From positions 1 to 13,642 of the forward strand of contig CALCPL010000014.1 in the NCBI GenBank assembly GCA_937897125.1: 13,642 nucleotides of DNA, given 5' to 3'. Below, piece by piece: positions 7,571-13,642 of the stretch. Under the pieces are notes generated by a model that searched no databases, had not been told where the DNA came from, and saw only the letters and a list, made by a program, of their open reading frames with translations. How positions within the stretch are numbered: position 1 is the stretch's first letter; every line of letters begins with the position of its first letter. The DNA is from an uncultured Candidatus Pelagibacter sp. GTDB lineage: Bacteria > Pseudomonadota > Alphaproteobacteria > Pelagibacterales > Pelagibacteraceae. The position numbers and the translations under genes were made by a program.

Positions 7571-8397
7571 TGGATAAAGAAATTAAAAAAAAACTTGCTT
7601 CTAATTGGTTTAAATTGTTGCAGAACACAATTTGTAACGACATTGAAAAACTAGAAGGTAAGAAATTAAAGTTTAAATCTAAAACTTGGAATAGAAGTGA
7701 AATTAAAGATGAAGGAGGTGGAGAGTTTAGAATTTTAAAAAATGGTAAGATTTTTGAAAAAGTTGGTGTAAATTTTTCAGAAGTGCAAGGAAAGTTTTCA
7801 AAAGAAATGAGCAAAAAAATCCCAGGTGCTTCTAAAGATCGAAATTTTTGGGCGTCAGGAATTTCTGTTGTAATGCATATGAAAAACCCTCATGTTCCAG
7901 CAATTCACTTTAACACAAGGTTTATCTATACAACGCATGGATGGTTTGGTGGTGGTATGGATGTAACTCCTTGCATTCAAGATCTTAAGGAAAAAAGCTT
8001 CCTTCATAGTGAATTAAAAAAAATGTGTGATCGACATGATAAAAAATTCTATAAAAAATATAAAAAGTGGTGTGATGAATATTTTTATTTACCACATAGA
8101 AAAGAAACAAGAGGAATTGGTGGTATTTTTTTTGATTACAAAAAAAATGATTGGGAGAAAGACTTTAAATTTGTAGCAGATCTTGGAGTTACTTTTCAAA
8201 TGTTATTTAACTCTATAATACAATTGAAATACAAAAAGAAATGGACTGTAAAACAAAAGGAGATACAGTATATTAAAAGAGGTAGATATGCTGAGTTTAA
8301 CTTACTATACGATAGAGGAACAAAATTTGGTTTACAAACAGGCGGCAATGTTGAGGGAATATTAATGTCTTTACCTCCAATAGCAAAATGGAATTAA
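7570..8397 (+). CDS. hemF: Oxygen-dependent coproporphyrinogen III oxidase
   Basis: Converts coproporphyrinogen III to protoporphyrinogen IX by two oxidative decarboxylations using O2, late in haem synthesis. The 275 residues compare with about 300 in E. coli HemF. Visible family blocks: the Gly-rich GGGEFRILKNG (49-59); FWASGISVVMHMKNPHVPAIHFNTRF (93-118), with the conserved His residues; HGWFGGGMDVTP (123-134); the signature YLPHRKETRGIGGIFFD (173-189); and RYAEFNLLYDRGTKFGL plus SLPP (239-270). The ATG overlaps the trmL stop. Using the aerobic HemF and not HemN fits life in oxygenated water. It faces the petABC operon across the shared intergenic region, so haem supply and a haem-consuming complex could be controlled together. 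Confidence 0.96.
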   Translation: MDKEIKKKLASNWFKLLQNTICNDIEKLEGKKLKFKSKTWNRSEIKDEGGGEFRILKNGKIFEKVGVNFSEVQGKFSKEMSKKIPGASKDRNFWASGISVVMHMKNPHVPAIHFNTRFIYTTHGWFGGGMDVTPCIQDLKEKSFLHSELKKMCDRHDKKFYKKYKKWCDEYFYLPHRKETRGIGGIFFDYKKNDWEKDFKFVADLGVTFQMLFNSIIQLKYKKKWTVKQKEIQYIKRGRYAEFNLLYDRGTKFGLQTGGNVEGILMSLPPIAKWN

Positions 8398-8398
8398 A

Positions 8399-8875
8399 AT
8401 GGAAAAAGAACCAATAACAACTGCCGGACTTGAAGTTTTAAAAGAAGAGCTAATTTTTTTAAAAGAGAAAAAACGTCCACAGATAGTAGCTGCAATATCT
8501 GAAGCAAGATCACATGGAGATTTGAAAGAGAATGCTGAATACCATGCTGCAAAAGAAGAACAATCACATAATGAAGGAAGAATAGTTCAGATTAATGATA
8601 ATATCGCAAGAGCAAATGTAATTGACGTTACAAAAATGAGTAATAATGGAAAAGTCATCTTTGGCTCAACTGTAGATTTAGAAAATTTAGATACTGAAGA
8701 AAAAATTACCTATAAAATAGTTGGAAGAGATGAGGCTGACCTTCAAAAAAAACTAATATTTTTTCAATCACCAATAGGTAGAGGTTTAATTGGGAAAAAC
8801 AAAAATGATTTAGTTGAAATTAAAACTCCCGCAGGTGTAAAAAACTTTGAAATTAAAGACGTAAAGTACGTTTAA
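8399..8875 (+). CDS. greA: Transcription elongation factor GreA
   Basis: Enters the RNA polymerase secondary channel and stimulates cleavage of backtracked transcripts. The 158 residues equal the E. coli length. The N-terminal antiparallel coiled coil covers about 1-77 and carries the tip motif ARSHGDLKENAEY, with acidic residues D41 and E44 at exactly the E. coli positions. The C-terminal FKBP-like domain follows, with VIFGSTVDLEN at about 85-95 and SPIGRGLIGK at about 123-132. It starts one base after the hemF stop. Its TAA stop lies within the palindrome TTAA, which also gives the stop codon of the convergent cca gene, so the two genes share bases at their ends. Confidence 0.97.
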   Translation: MEKEPITTAGLEVLKEELIFLKEKKRPQIVAAISEARSHGDLKENAEYHAAKEEQSHNEGRIVQINDNIARANVIDVTKMSNNGKVIFGSTVDLENLDTEEKITYKIVGRDEADLQKKLIFFQSPIGRGLIGKNKNDLVEIKTPAGVKNFEIKDVKYV

Positions 8876-10146
8876 TTACTTACTATTTTTTGAACTTCTT
8901 TATCTGAAATTTTGAAATCATTACTAGTCCAGACCACTTCTATTGCTTTTAACTTCTGTCCCAGCTCTCTTCCCTCAGGAACTTGATATTTTTCCATCAA
9001 AGTACTAGCTTTAAATGGCATGACAGGCATTTCTTTTTTTTTAAAAATTTCAATTAATTTAATTAACTTATTGTCTACTTTTTTGGATTTAAAAATCTTA
9101 AAATAAAGAACATCTAATAATGCCTCTCTACCATTAAAATAAAAAACCTTATTCAAATTTTTTTCTGAAAAAGTTTGGCTAGTATTTTTTTCTAAATTAA
9201 ACTTATTTAAAAATATAAGTCTTTTTTGATCTTTTTTGGATAAATTAAATTTATAAATAAAGTAATCTACATTATCAGTTCCATCAATAATCATTAAAGA
9301 TAATAAGAAAATAAAGTCCACTTCAAGAAAGTTTTTTTTTGCAAAGCCATTCATTTTATTAAATAGAGAAATGTTTTTTATTTGTGGAAAAATAAGATTT
9401 ATAATCTCTAAACAATCCTTATCCTTAGTTAGCTTTAGAAAACCATCTGATTTTAATAGTTTTTGAAATTCATCTATTAATCTTTCTGAGGAAATACTTG
9501 AAACACCACTTAGGTTTTTTTTAATTGCTTTAATGACTTTTGGGTCATGACTATGTTTGGAATAACTAAGAAAGAATCTAACATATCTTAACACTCTTAA
9601 ATAATCTTCTTTAATTCTTGTTTCTACATTTCCAATGAAATTAATTTTTCCATTTTCTAAATCTTTCTTTCCATCAAATGGGTCAAATAAACTTCCTTCA
9701 ATATCAGCATAAATAGAATTGATAGTAAAATCTCTTCTAGAAGCATCATCTTTCCAACTATCAGAAAACTCTACTTTTGCGTGTCGTCCATCTGTATCAA
9801 CGTCTTTTCTTAATGATGTAATTTCAAACTTTATGTCATTAATTAACGCTGTAATTGTTCCATGTTCTATTCCACTCTCGTAATATTTTATGCCTTTTAT
9901 AGTAAGAGCCTCACATACCTCTTTTGGATTTAAATTTACTGCTAAATCTATATCGTCATATCTTTCTTTATTGATAATCTTTCTTACACATCCACCAACA
10001 TAACGGATTTCACTATTGCTAGTGTATGAATGAATTGCTTCAAATATTTTTGAAACCTCTGTTTCTTTTTTAATATTTTTGAAGCCTAAATTTATGTGAT
10101 TAAGGTTTTGAGATCTAAAAAAAATTTTATCTAATAAGTTATTCAT
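8872..10146 (-). CDS. cca: CCA tRNA nucleotidyltransferase (class II)
   Basis: Adds or repairs the 3' CCA of tRNAs. With the ATG at 10146 the protein has 424 residues. The nucleotidyltransferase core shows YVGGCVR at 49-55, the metal-binding DIDLAV (D65, D67), DASRRDFTINSIY at 134-146, DPFDG (155-159) and RIKEDYLRVLRYVRF at 178-192 from the neck and nucleotide-binding region. No C-terminal HD domain is visible. The reading frame stays open 30 codons further upstream, but that part is the tRNA-Gln gene read as codons, so the start at 10146 is chosen. The start codon is three bases after the tRNA CCA, so tRNA processing would leave an almost leaderless mRNA. A poly(A) polymerase role is a possible alternative within this family, but less likely here. 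Confidence 0.93.
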   Translation of the reverse strand: MNNLLDKIFFRSQNLNHINLGFKNIKKETEVSKIFEAIHSYTSNSEIRYVGGCVRKIINKERYDDIDLAVNLNPKEVCEALTIKGIKYYESGIEHGTITALINDIKFEITSLRKDVDTDGRHAKVEFSDSWKDDASRRDFTINSIYADIEGSLFDPFDGKKDLENGKINFIGNVETRIKEDYLRVLRYVRFFLSYSKHSHDPKVIKAIKKNLSGVSSISSERLIDEFQKLLKSDGFLKLTKDKDCLEIINLIFPQIKNISLFNKMNGFAKKNFLEVDFIFLLSLMIIDGTDNVDYFIYKFNLSKKDQKRLIFLNKFNLEKNTSQTFSEKNLNKVFYFNGREALLDVLYFKIFKSKKVDNKLIKLIEIFKKKEMPVMPFKASTLMEKYQVPEGRELGQKLKAIEVVWTSNDFKISDKEVQKIVSN

Positions 10147-10149
10147 ATA

Positions 10150-10223
10150 TGGCTGGCCCACAAGGATTCGAACCTCGGATCTCTGTACCAAAAACAGATG
10201 TGATACCACTTCACCATGGGCCA
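10150..10223 (-). tRNA. tRNA-Gln (anticodon TTG)
   Basis: A complete 74-base cloverleaf on the minus strand, including an encoded CCA. The acceptor stem TGGCCCA/TGGGCCA is fully paired and begins with U1-A72. The D stem is GTG/CAC. The anticodon stem TCTGT/ACAGA encloses the loop TTTTGGT, giving anticodon TTG at 34-36. The variable loop is GATC. The T stem CGAGG/CCTTG (one G-U pair) encloses TTCGAAT. The discriminator is G73, then CCA. U1-A72 and G73 agree with glutamine identity in E. coli. It lies between ispE (32 bases upstream) and cca (3 bases downstream), all on the same strand, so it is probably cut out of a mixed mRNA-tRNA transcript, perhaps with a promoter of its own. Confidence 0.96.
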
Positions 10224-10254
10224 ATATTAGTTGCATATATCACAAAAAAAAAAA

Positions 10255-10260
10255 ATTATA
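10255..10260 (-). promoter_or_regulatory. Possible -10 element ahead of tRNA-Gln
   Basis: A perfect TATAAT on the minus strand overlaps the end of ispE, about 32 bases before the tRNA 5' end. No good -35 lies at 16-18 bases from it. The run of twelve T's that follows would sit at the transcription start. It may be a tRNA promoter or a chance AT-rich match. Confidence 0.25.
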
Positions 10261-11101
10261 TAGTTTTTGATTCAATACACCAGTGGCTATTAAATTTTCG
10301 TTTATATTGACTGCAGGCTTTTTTGCAGGCCTTTTTGGAATGAAAATAAGCCACTATTGAGGATCCTGATCCAGACATTCTAGCAAATAGAGCATTGGGT
10401 AAACCACTGAGGTAGGATTTAATTCTTTTAAGTTCTGGATATTTATTTAAGGCAACCTTTTCAAGATCATTGTCTAAATTTTTTAAATATTTTGCTTCAA
10501 ATAGTTTCTGTTTAGGAGGGTTGAATTGTGGTTTGGAGAATGAATTAACTTTAGAATAAATATATTTTGTAGAACATCCAAAGTTAGGTTTCGTAACTAA
10601 TATATGAAATTTAATTTTATTTTTATATTTTTTAATATCTCCATTAGATAAAAGAATAGCAAATGATGGCTTTATACCTAAGATAACATCTGATCCTATT
10701 TCATTACTTATTTTTCTTATCTCACTTTTTTTTAATTTAATTATTTTTTTTTCAATAAAAAAATTTAATAGACTGGCAGCATTCATGGACCCACCTCCCA
10801 TTCCTGCTTTTTGGGGTATATTTTTTATAACTTTAATTTCAAATTTTTTATTATTTAAAAGTTTTTTATTATCTAAAATTTTTAGCAATTTTGAAATGGT
10901 ATTAATTTTACTAATATTTTTAGAAAACTTTCCAAAAAAATTTATTTTATGCTGTTTTATTTTGCTTTCTCTTAGTGTGATTGAATCATGTAAATCAATA
11001 AAAGAAATTAAACTTTCAATATTATGAAGCTTTGATTTTTTTCCAGTAACGTTTAGAGCTAAATTTATCTTTGCATAAGACTTTATCTTAAAACTATTCA
11101 T
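10256..11101 (-). CDS. ispE: 4-diphosphocytidyl-2-C-methyl-D-erythritol kinase
   Basis: Phosphorylates CDP-methylerythritol with ATP in the non-mevalonate (MEP) isoprenoid pathway, which supplies quinones and undecaprenyl carriers. The 281 residues compare with 283 in E. coli. It is a GHMP kinase: SYAKINLALNVTG at 8-20 with K11; the phosphate-binding loop IPQKAGMGGGSMNAA at 95-109; GSDVILG at 136-142, whose D138 is the likely catalytic Asp (most homologues have GSDVPF here, so the Pro is absent); and the C-terminal MSGSGSS at 242-248. It starts three bases after the TPR gene on the same strand; ispE next to a TPR gene recurs in Alphaproteobacteria. A T12 tract follows the stop. Confidence 0.94.
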   Translation of the reverse strand: MNSFKIKSYAKINLALNVTGKKSKLHNIESLISFIDLHDSITLRESKIKQHKINFFGKFSKNISKINTISKLLKILDNKKLLNNKKFEIKVIKNIPQKAGMGGGSMNAASLLNFFIEKKIIKLKKSEIRKISNEIGSDVILGIKPSFAILLSNGDIKKYKNKIKFHILVTKPNFGCSTKYIYSKVNSFSKPQFNPPKQKLFEAKYLKNLDNDLEKVALNKYPELKRIKSYLSGLPNALFARMSGSGSSIVAYFHSKKACKKACSQYKRKFNSHWCIESKTI

Positions 11102-11104
11102 AAT

Positions 11105-12790
11105 TTAGGAATTTTTTAATCCCTCTATTAATTTATTTTTAATAGTTTCTTTCATGGTATCTTCTGTTTCATCTAAATTTAAAACAGCTTGCCAAAAATA
11201 TCTTGCTTGAATTTTTCTATCCAGCTGCCAAAGAATATCACCATAATGATCGTTAACTATTGGATCTTGAGGCATTAATTCAACTGCTCTTTTAAGAAAA
11301 TTTTCTGCCTTCTCATATTCTTCAACCAAGTAATATGCCCAACCGATTGAATCAATAATATATGGATCGTTGCTTCTGGCTGCATAAGCTTTTTCAAGCA
11401 TCTTAAGAGCTGTTTCAATTTTATGTTCTCTTTCCAGCCATGAATAAGCTAAATAATTTAAAACATAAGCATCATCTGGGTTGGCTTCTAGAGATTTTAA
11501 TAAATCTTTATCTGCTTTTATATAATCTCCAGATCTTTCATAACTTCCTCCACGCCTATATAATATTTCAGCGTATAAGTCAGAATTAACGTCCATTTTT
11601 AAAAGTATTTGATCGTAAAAACTTATCGCTTCAATATATCTTTTTGCATTTTTATGCATATTTGCAATATCAAATAAAAATTTTTTATTTGGGTTTTTAA
11701 TTTCTTTAAATTTTTCATTGATAAAATTTAGAGATGTTTCTTGATCAGACTTTTTTAAAATAATTTGAGACTCTTTTTTTAACTTAAACCAATAATAAAA
11801 TTCATGCTTTTTATCAAATACTTTGAGAGTTTTTAATGTATTGGAATAATCATCATTCAAATAATAATTTTCAGCTAATAGAGACAAATTGAAAATAAAT
11901 TTAGGATTTAAATAGTTTGCTATGTTTAAGTAAAAATTTGATTTCTCATAATCATTCTGAGATGAATAGAGATTTGCTATTAGAAAAAATAGCTCACTAA
12001 CGATGTCATTCGAATTAGTGCATAAGAAAATATCTTGAAAATTACCTAAGTTTTTATCTTCTATCCATTTTTTACCTTGAGAAATTAATACTGATGAATT
12101 TAAATAATCAAAATTATTAGTAACTTTTTTTGCCTTATCATAATTATCATTCTCGATTAAATAACTGATCAAAAAAAATGTATACCTTGAATAATCAGCA
12201 TCGTTTTGTGAATTAATTAATGTATTAAAATATCTCTCAGTATCTTTATCATTTAAATAACATCGTTGAAAAACTTCGTTAATAAATGAAAAATTTCCAA
12301 ACGTATTTTTTTGCTTCATTAATTTTTTTTCTTCAAAAACTGATAAATATTGTTTGAAGGTTTCTGCAATGATTAGGGAAAGCCTATCATTGTTAATAAA
12401 TTCATATGATCTATCGATATAAACTTTACTTTTTTTAAAGTTTTTTTTCTTTAAACTATCAACTGCCAGTAACAGATTAGCCTGAAAAAAGTCAGAGTTA
12501 TTTTTTGTTGAGCTCTGTTTAACTTGATTAATTGCTTTCTTAACTTTGCCATCAAGCACTAAAGAAAATACATACCTCTCAAGATAGGCGTCATGCTGTT
12601 TTATTAATATTTTTGATGAATTAAAAAATTTTAAAGCTTCCGTATTATCTAGATTTTCATAAGCTACAATTCCTGAAAAATAATTAGACAAATACCTCGC
12701 ATTAAAATCGTTTAAACTGGTATTTTTTGAGTATAATGGACTCTGATAAAGTAATAATATTAAAAATAATTTAAAAAACTTTACCAACAT
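11105..12790 (-). CDS. Exported tetratricopeptide-repeat protein
   Basis: A 561-residue protein of unknown precise function. A signal peptide covers about 1-21 (Lys4 and Lys7 flanking a strongly hydrophobic stretch, likely cut after LYS), with no lipobox Cys, so it is expected in the periplasm. TPR-like helices run through the whole protein and are clearest from about 405 to 540: AEILYRRGGSYERSGDY, then NYLAYSWLE, IIDSIGWAYY, and MPQDPIVNDHYGDILW. The last parts look like the conserved C-terminus of an alphaproteobacterial TPR family found upstream of ispE; the middle (about 100-400) is low in complexity and Asn/Lys/Phe-rich. Such proteins are usually scaffolds for envelope assembly, but no partner can be named from the sequence. 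The signal peptide supports the ATG at 12790, 11 bases from the divergent glycosylase gene. Confidence 0.85.
   Translation of the reverse strand: MLVKFFKLFLILLLYQSPLYSKNTSLNDFNARYLSNYFSGIVAYENLDNTEALKFFNSSKILIKQHDAYLERYVFSLVLDGKVKKAINQVKQSSTKNNSDFFQANLLLAVDSLKKKNFKKSKVYIDRSYEFINNDRLSLIIAETFKQYLSVFEEKKLMKQKNTFGNFSFINEVFQRCYLNDKDTERYFNTLINSQNDADYSRYTFFLISYLIENDNYDKAKKVTNNFDYLNSSVLISQGKKWIEDKNLGNFQDIFLCTNSNDIVSELFFLIANLYSSQNDYEKSNFYLNIANYLNPKFIFNLSLLAENYYLNDDYSNTLKTLKVFDKKHEFYYWFKLKKESQIILKKSDQETSLNFINEKFKEIKNPNKKFLFDIANMHKNAKRYIEAISFYDQILLKMDVNSDLYAEILYRRGGSYERSGDYIKADKDLLKSLEANPDDAYVLNYLAYSWLEREHKIETALKMLEKAYAARSNDPYIIDSIGWAYYLVEEYEKAENFLKRAVELMPQDPIVNDHYGDILWQLDRKIQARYFWQAVLNLDETEDTMKETIKNKLIEGLKNS
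12732..12737 (+). promoter_or_regulatory. Possible -10 element for the uracil-DNA glycosylase gene
   Basis: A perfect TATAAT lies inside the TPR gene's signal-peptide region, 64 bases before the glycosylase ATG. No convincing -35 is seen at 16-18 bases from it. As only 11 bases separate the two divergent genes, a promoter inside the neighbouring gene is required, and this is the best candidate I see. Confidence 0.3.
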
Positions 12791-12796
12791 TTGGCC

Positions 12797-12825
12797 ATTC
12801 TATGTCTAAAAAAGTAATAAATCAA
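12797..12825 (-). promoter_or_regulatory. Likely promoter for the TPR-ispE operon, predicted leaderless start
   Basis: On the minus strand TTGATT (12825-12820, four of six consensus bases) and TAGAAT (12802-12797, five of six) are exactly 17 bases apart. Six bases follow the -10 before the TPR ATG, so transcription would begin at or next to the A of the start codon. The element lies within the first codons of the glycosylase gene on the other strand, and its -10 covers the first base of that gene's ATG. Confidence 0.45.
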
Positions 12826-13533
12826 AAAACGAATTTTGACTCTGAGTTTTTAAACTCTACTGGATCTGACTTTATTTTTGATGAAAACCCAATCAATAGA
12901 CTAAAAAATACTAGTAATGATTTAAAAAAAGATCTGAATATTCAAAAAATAGATAAAGTTAAAGAGCTTGAGGATCTTAAAGAACAAATAAACTCAATTA
13001 GTGATTGTAACTTAAAGAATAATTCAAAAAAGATGGTTTTAGGAGATGGAAATATTAATAGCCCAATAATGATAATTGGTGAAGCCCCAGGTGTTGAAGA
13101 AGATAACTCCGGATTAACTTTTATGGGTGAGGTAGGAGATCTTTTAAAAAAAATGCTAATTGCAATAAATATTGAAAAACAAAATATTTATACAACATAT
13201 GCTGTAAACTTTAGGCCCCCTGAAGATCGAAAGCCAAACTCTACAGAAATTAAAAGATATTCTCAATTTTTACAAAAACATATTTCAATAATAAATCCTA
13301 AAATAATAATTCTTATGGGTAGTACTGCTATGGAATCTTTAACAGGTTTAAATAGTAAAATTTCTATTGAGAGAGGAAAATGGAAGGAAGTAATTGTCAA
13401 GAATACAAGTTACAACGTTATCATAACTTTTAACCCCTCTTATCTTTTAAGAGCTCCTGAAAATAAAAAACATTCATGGGATGACTTAAAAAAGATTAAA
13501 CAAAAAATCTTAGAACTAAAACTATCCATTTAA
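12802..13533 (+). CDS. Divergent family-4-like uracil-DNA glycosylase lacking Fe-S ligands
   Basis: A 243-residue member of the uracil-DNA glycosylase superfamily, closest in layout to family 4 (UDGa), which excises uracil from DNA to start base-excision repair. The core is clear: LGDGN (80-84), motif A GEAPGVEED (93-101), LTFMGEVGDLL (105-115) with the base-stacking F107, NFRPPEDRKP (136-145), ILMGSTAMESLTG (170-182), RGKW (191-194) and NPSYLLRAPENKKHSWDDL (211-229). Two oddities stand out. Classic family 4 enzymes bind a 4Fe-4S cluster through four Cys; this protein has a single Cys, C69. The motif-B His of HPxYLL is Asn211. The first 65 residues are polar and match no domain I know. It may be active without a cluster or have another role. 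The stop overlaps the rnhB start. Confidence 0.82.
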   Translation: MSKKVINQKTNFDSEFLNSTGSDFIFDENPINRLKNTSNDLKKDLNIQKIDKVKELEDLKEQINSISDCNLKNNSKKMVLGDGNINSPIMIIGEAPGVEEDNSGLTFMGEVGDLLKKMLIAINIEKQNIYTTYAVNFRPPEDRKPNSTEIKRYSQFLQKHISIINPKIIILMGSTAMESLTGLNSKISIERGKWKEVIVKNTSYNVIITFNPSYLLRAPENKKHSWDDLKKIKQKILELKLSI

Positions 13534-13594
13534 TGAAAATCTTAGCAGGTGTTGATGAGGTTGGTAGAGGAAGCTTAATTGGACCCGTTTATGC
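13533..13594 (+). CDS. rnhB: Ribonuclease HII, N-terminal fragment
   Basis: Twenty full codons and two bases remain before the adapter begins. They encode the unmistakable RNase HII start, AGVDEVGRGSLIGPVYA, including the first two acidic active-site residues D8 and E9. The enzyme nicks DNA 5' of single ribonucleotides and removes RNA from RNA-DNA hybrids. The ATG overlaps the glycosylase stop by one base (TAATG), so both are likely translated from one message. Most of the gene is missing from this window; codons read beyond 13594 are adapter. Confidence 0.9.
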
Positions 13595-13642
13595 CTGTCT
13601 CTTATACACATCTGACGCTGCCGACGAATAGAGAGGTGTAGA
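13595..13642 (+). other. Nextera adapter contamination (Read 1 / i5 side)
   Basis: This is not genomic DNA. Positions 13595-13613 are the Tn5 mosaic end CTGTCTCTTATACACATCT and 13614-13627 the rest of the Read 1 arm in reverse complement. The eight bases ATAGAGAG at 13628-13635 sit in the i5 index slot and are the complement of CTCTCTAT, which I recall as index N502/S502. GTGTAGA at 13636-13642 begins the P5 sequence. The orientation is opposite to the adapter at the left end, as expected for a library fragment. Confidence 0.98.

Noticed and set aside
7560..7814. 84-codon minus-strand open frame inside hemF
   Set aside because: It is antisense to conserved HemF blocks; it looks like a by-product of AT-rich, Lys-rich coding.
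10147..10236. 30-codon N-terminal extension of the CCA-adding enzyme
   Set aside because: The extension runs straight through the tRNA-Gln gene. The ATG at 10146 lies just after the tRNA and leaves enough residues ahead of the nucleotidyltransferase core.
10244..10255. Intrinsic terminator after ispE based on the T12 run
   Set aside because: No GC-containing stem precedes the tract, so it does not meet the pattern of an intrinsic terminator.
10785..11027. 80-codon hydrophobic open frame antisense to ispE
   Set aside because: It lies wholly inside the well-supported ispE gene; hydrophobicity follows from the complement of Lys/Asn-rich codons.
39..13594. A mobile element, CRISPR array, defence island or other novel multi-gene system
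   Set aside because: Every stretch is filled by recognisable core genes with uniform composition. I found no transposase, integrase, repeat array or gene cassette of unknown function.

Overview
This window is a compact stretch of bacterial housekeeping genes. It most likely comes from an alphaproteobacterium of the SAR11 (Pelagibacterales) type. The signs are very AT-rich DNA, Lys/Asn/Ile-rich proteins, gaps between genes that are mostly 0-45 bases, several one-base TAATG gene overlaps, and an alphaproteobacterial gene set (midA-pgeF, Rieske/cyt b/cyt c1 in the order petA-petB-petC, a TPR gene beside ispE). The lineage is inferred from style and gene content; no 16S rRNA gene is present. Both ends are artefact: bases 1-38 and 13595-13642 are Nextera library adapter, so real genomic sequence runs only from 39 to 13594.

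Layout. Plus strand, 39-4483: the 3' end of a MidA-type methyltransferase gene, then pgeF, prs, rplY, pth and ychF. These cover peptidoglycan editing, PRPP synthesis and translation. Minus strand, 7022-4460: petA-petB-petC, the whole core of the cytochrome bc1 complex; petC ends tail to tail inside the end of ychF. Plus strand, 7109-8875: trmL-hemF-greA (tRNA wobble methylation, oxygen-dependent haem synthesis, transcript-cleavage factor). Minus strand, 12790-8872: an exported TPR protein, ispE, tRNA-Gln(UUG) and the CCA-adding enzyme; the last stop codon interlocks with the stop of greA. Plus strand, 12802-13594: a divergent uracil-DNA glycosylase and the first 20 codons of rnhB.

How the parts fit together. 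The 86-base gap between petA and trmL is the main divergent control region. It separates a haem-protein operon from an operon holding a haem-synthesis gene, and contains a good plus-strand promoter and a perfect inverted repeat. The 11-base gap between the TPR gene and the glycosylase gene forces their promoters into each other's coding sequence; the best TPR promoter would give a leaderless transcript. The tRNA-Gln gene carries its own CCA and ends three bases before the start codon of the CCA-adding enzyme.

I see no mobile element, CRISPR array, phage gene, toxin-antitoxin pair or defence system, and no gene-free stretch longer than 86 bases. The points most worth a second look are the glycosylase, which has lost its Fe-S cysteines and motif-B histidine, the tRNA-cca junction, and the two divergent promoter regions.
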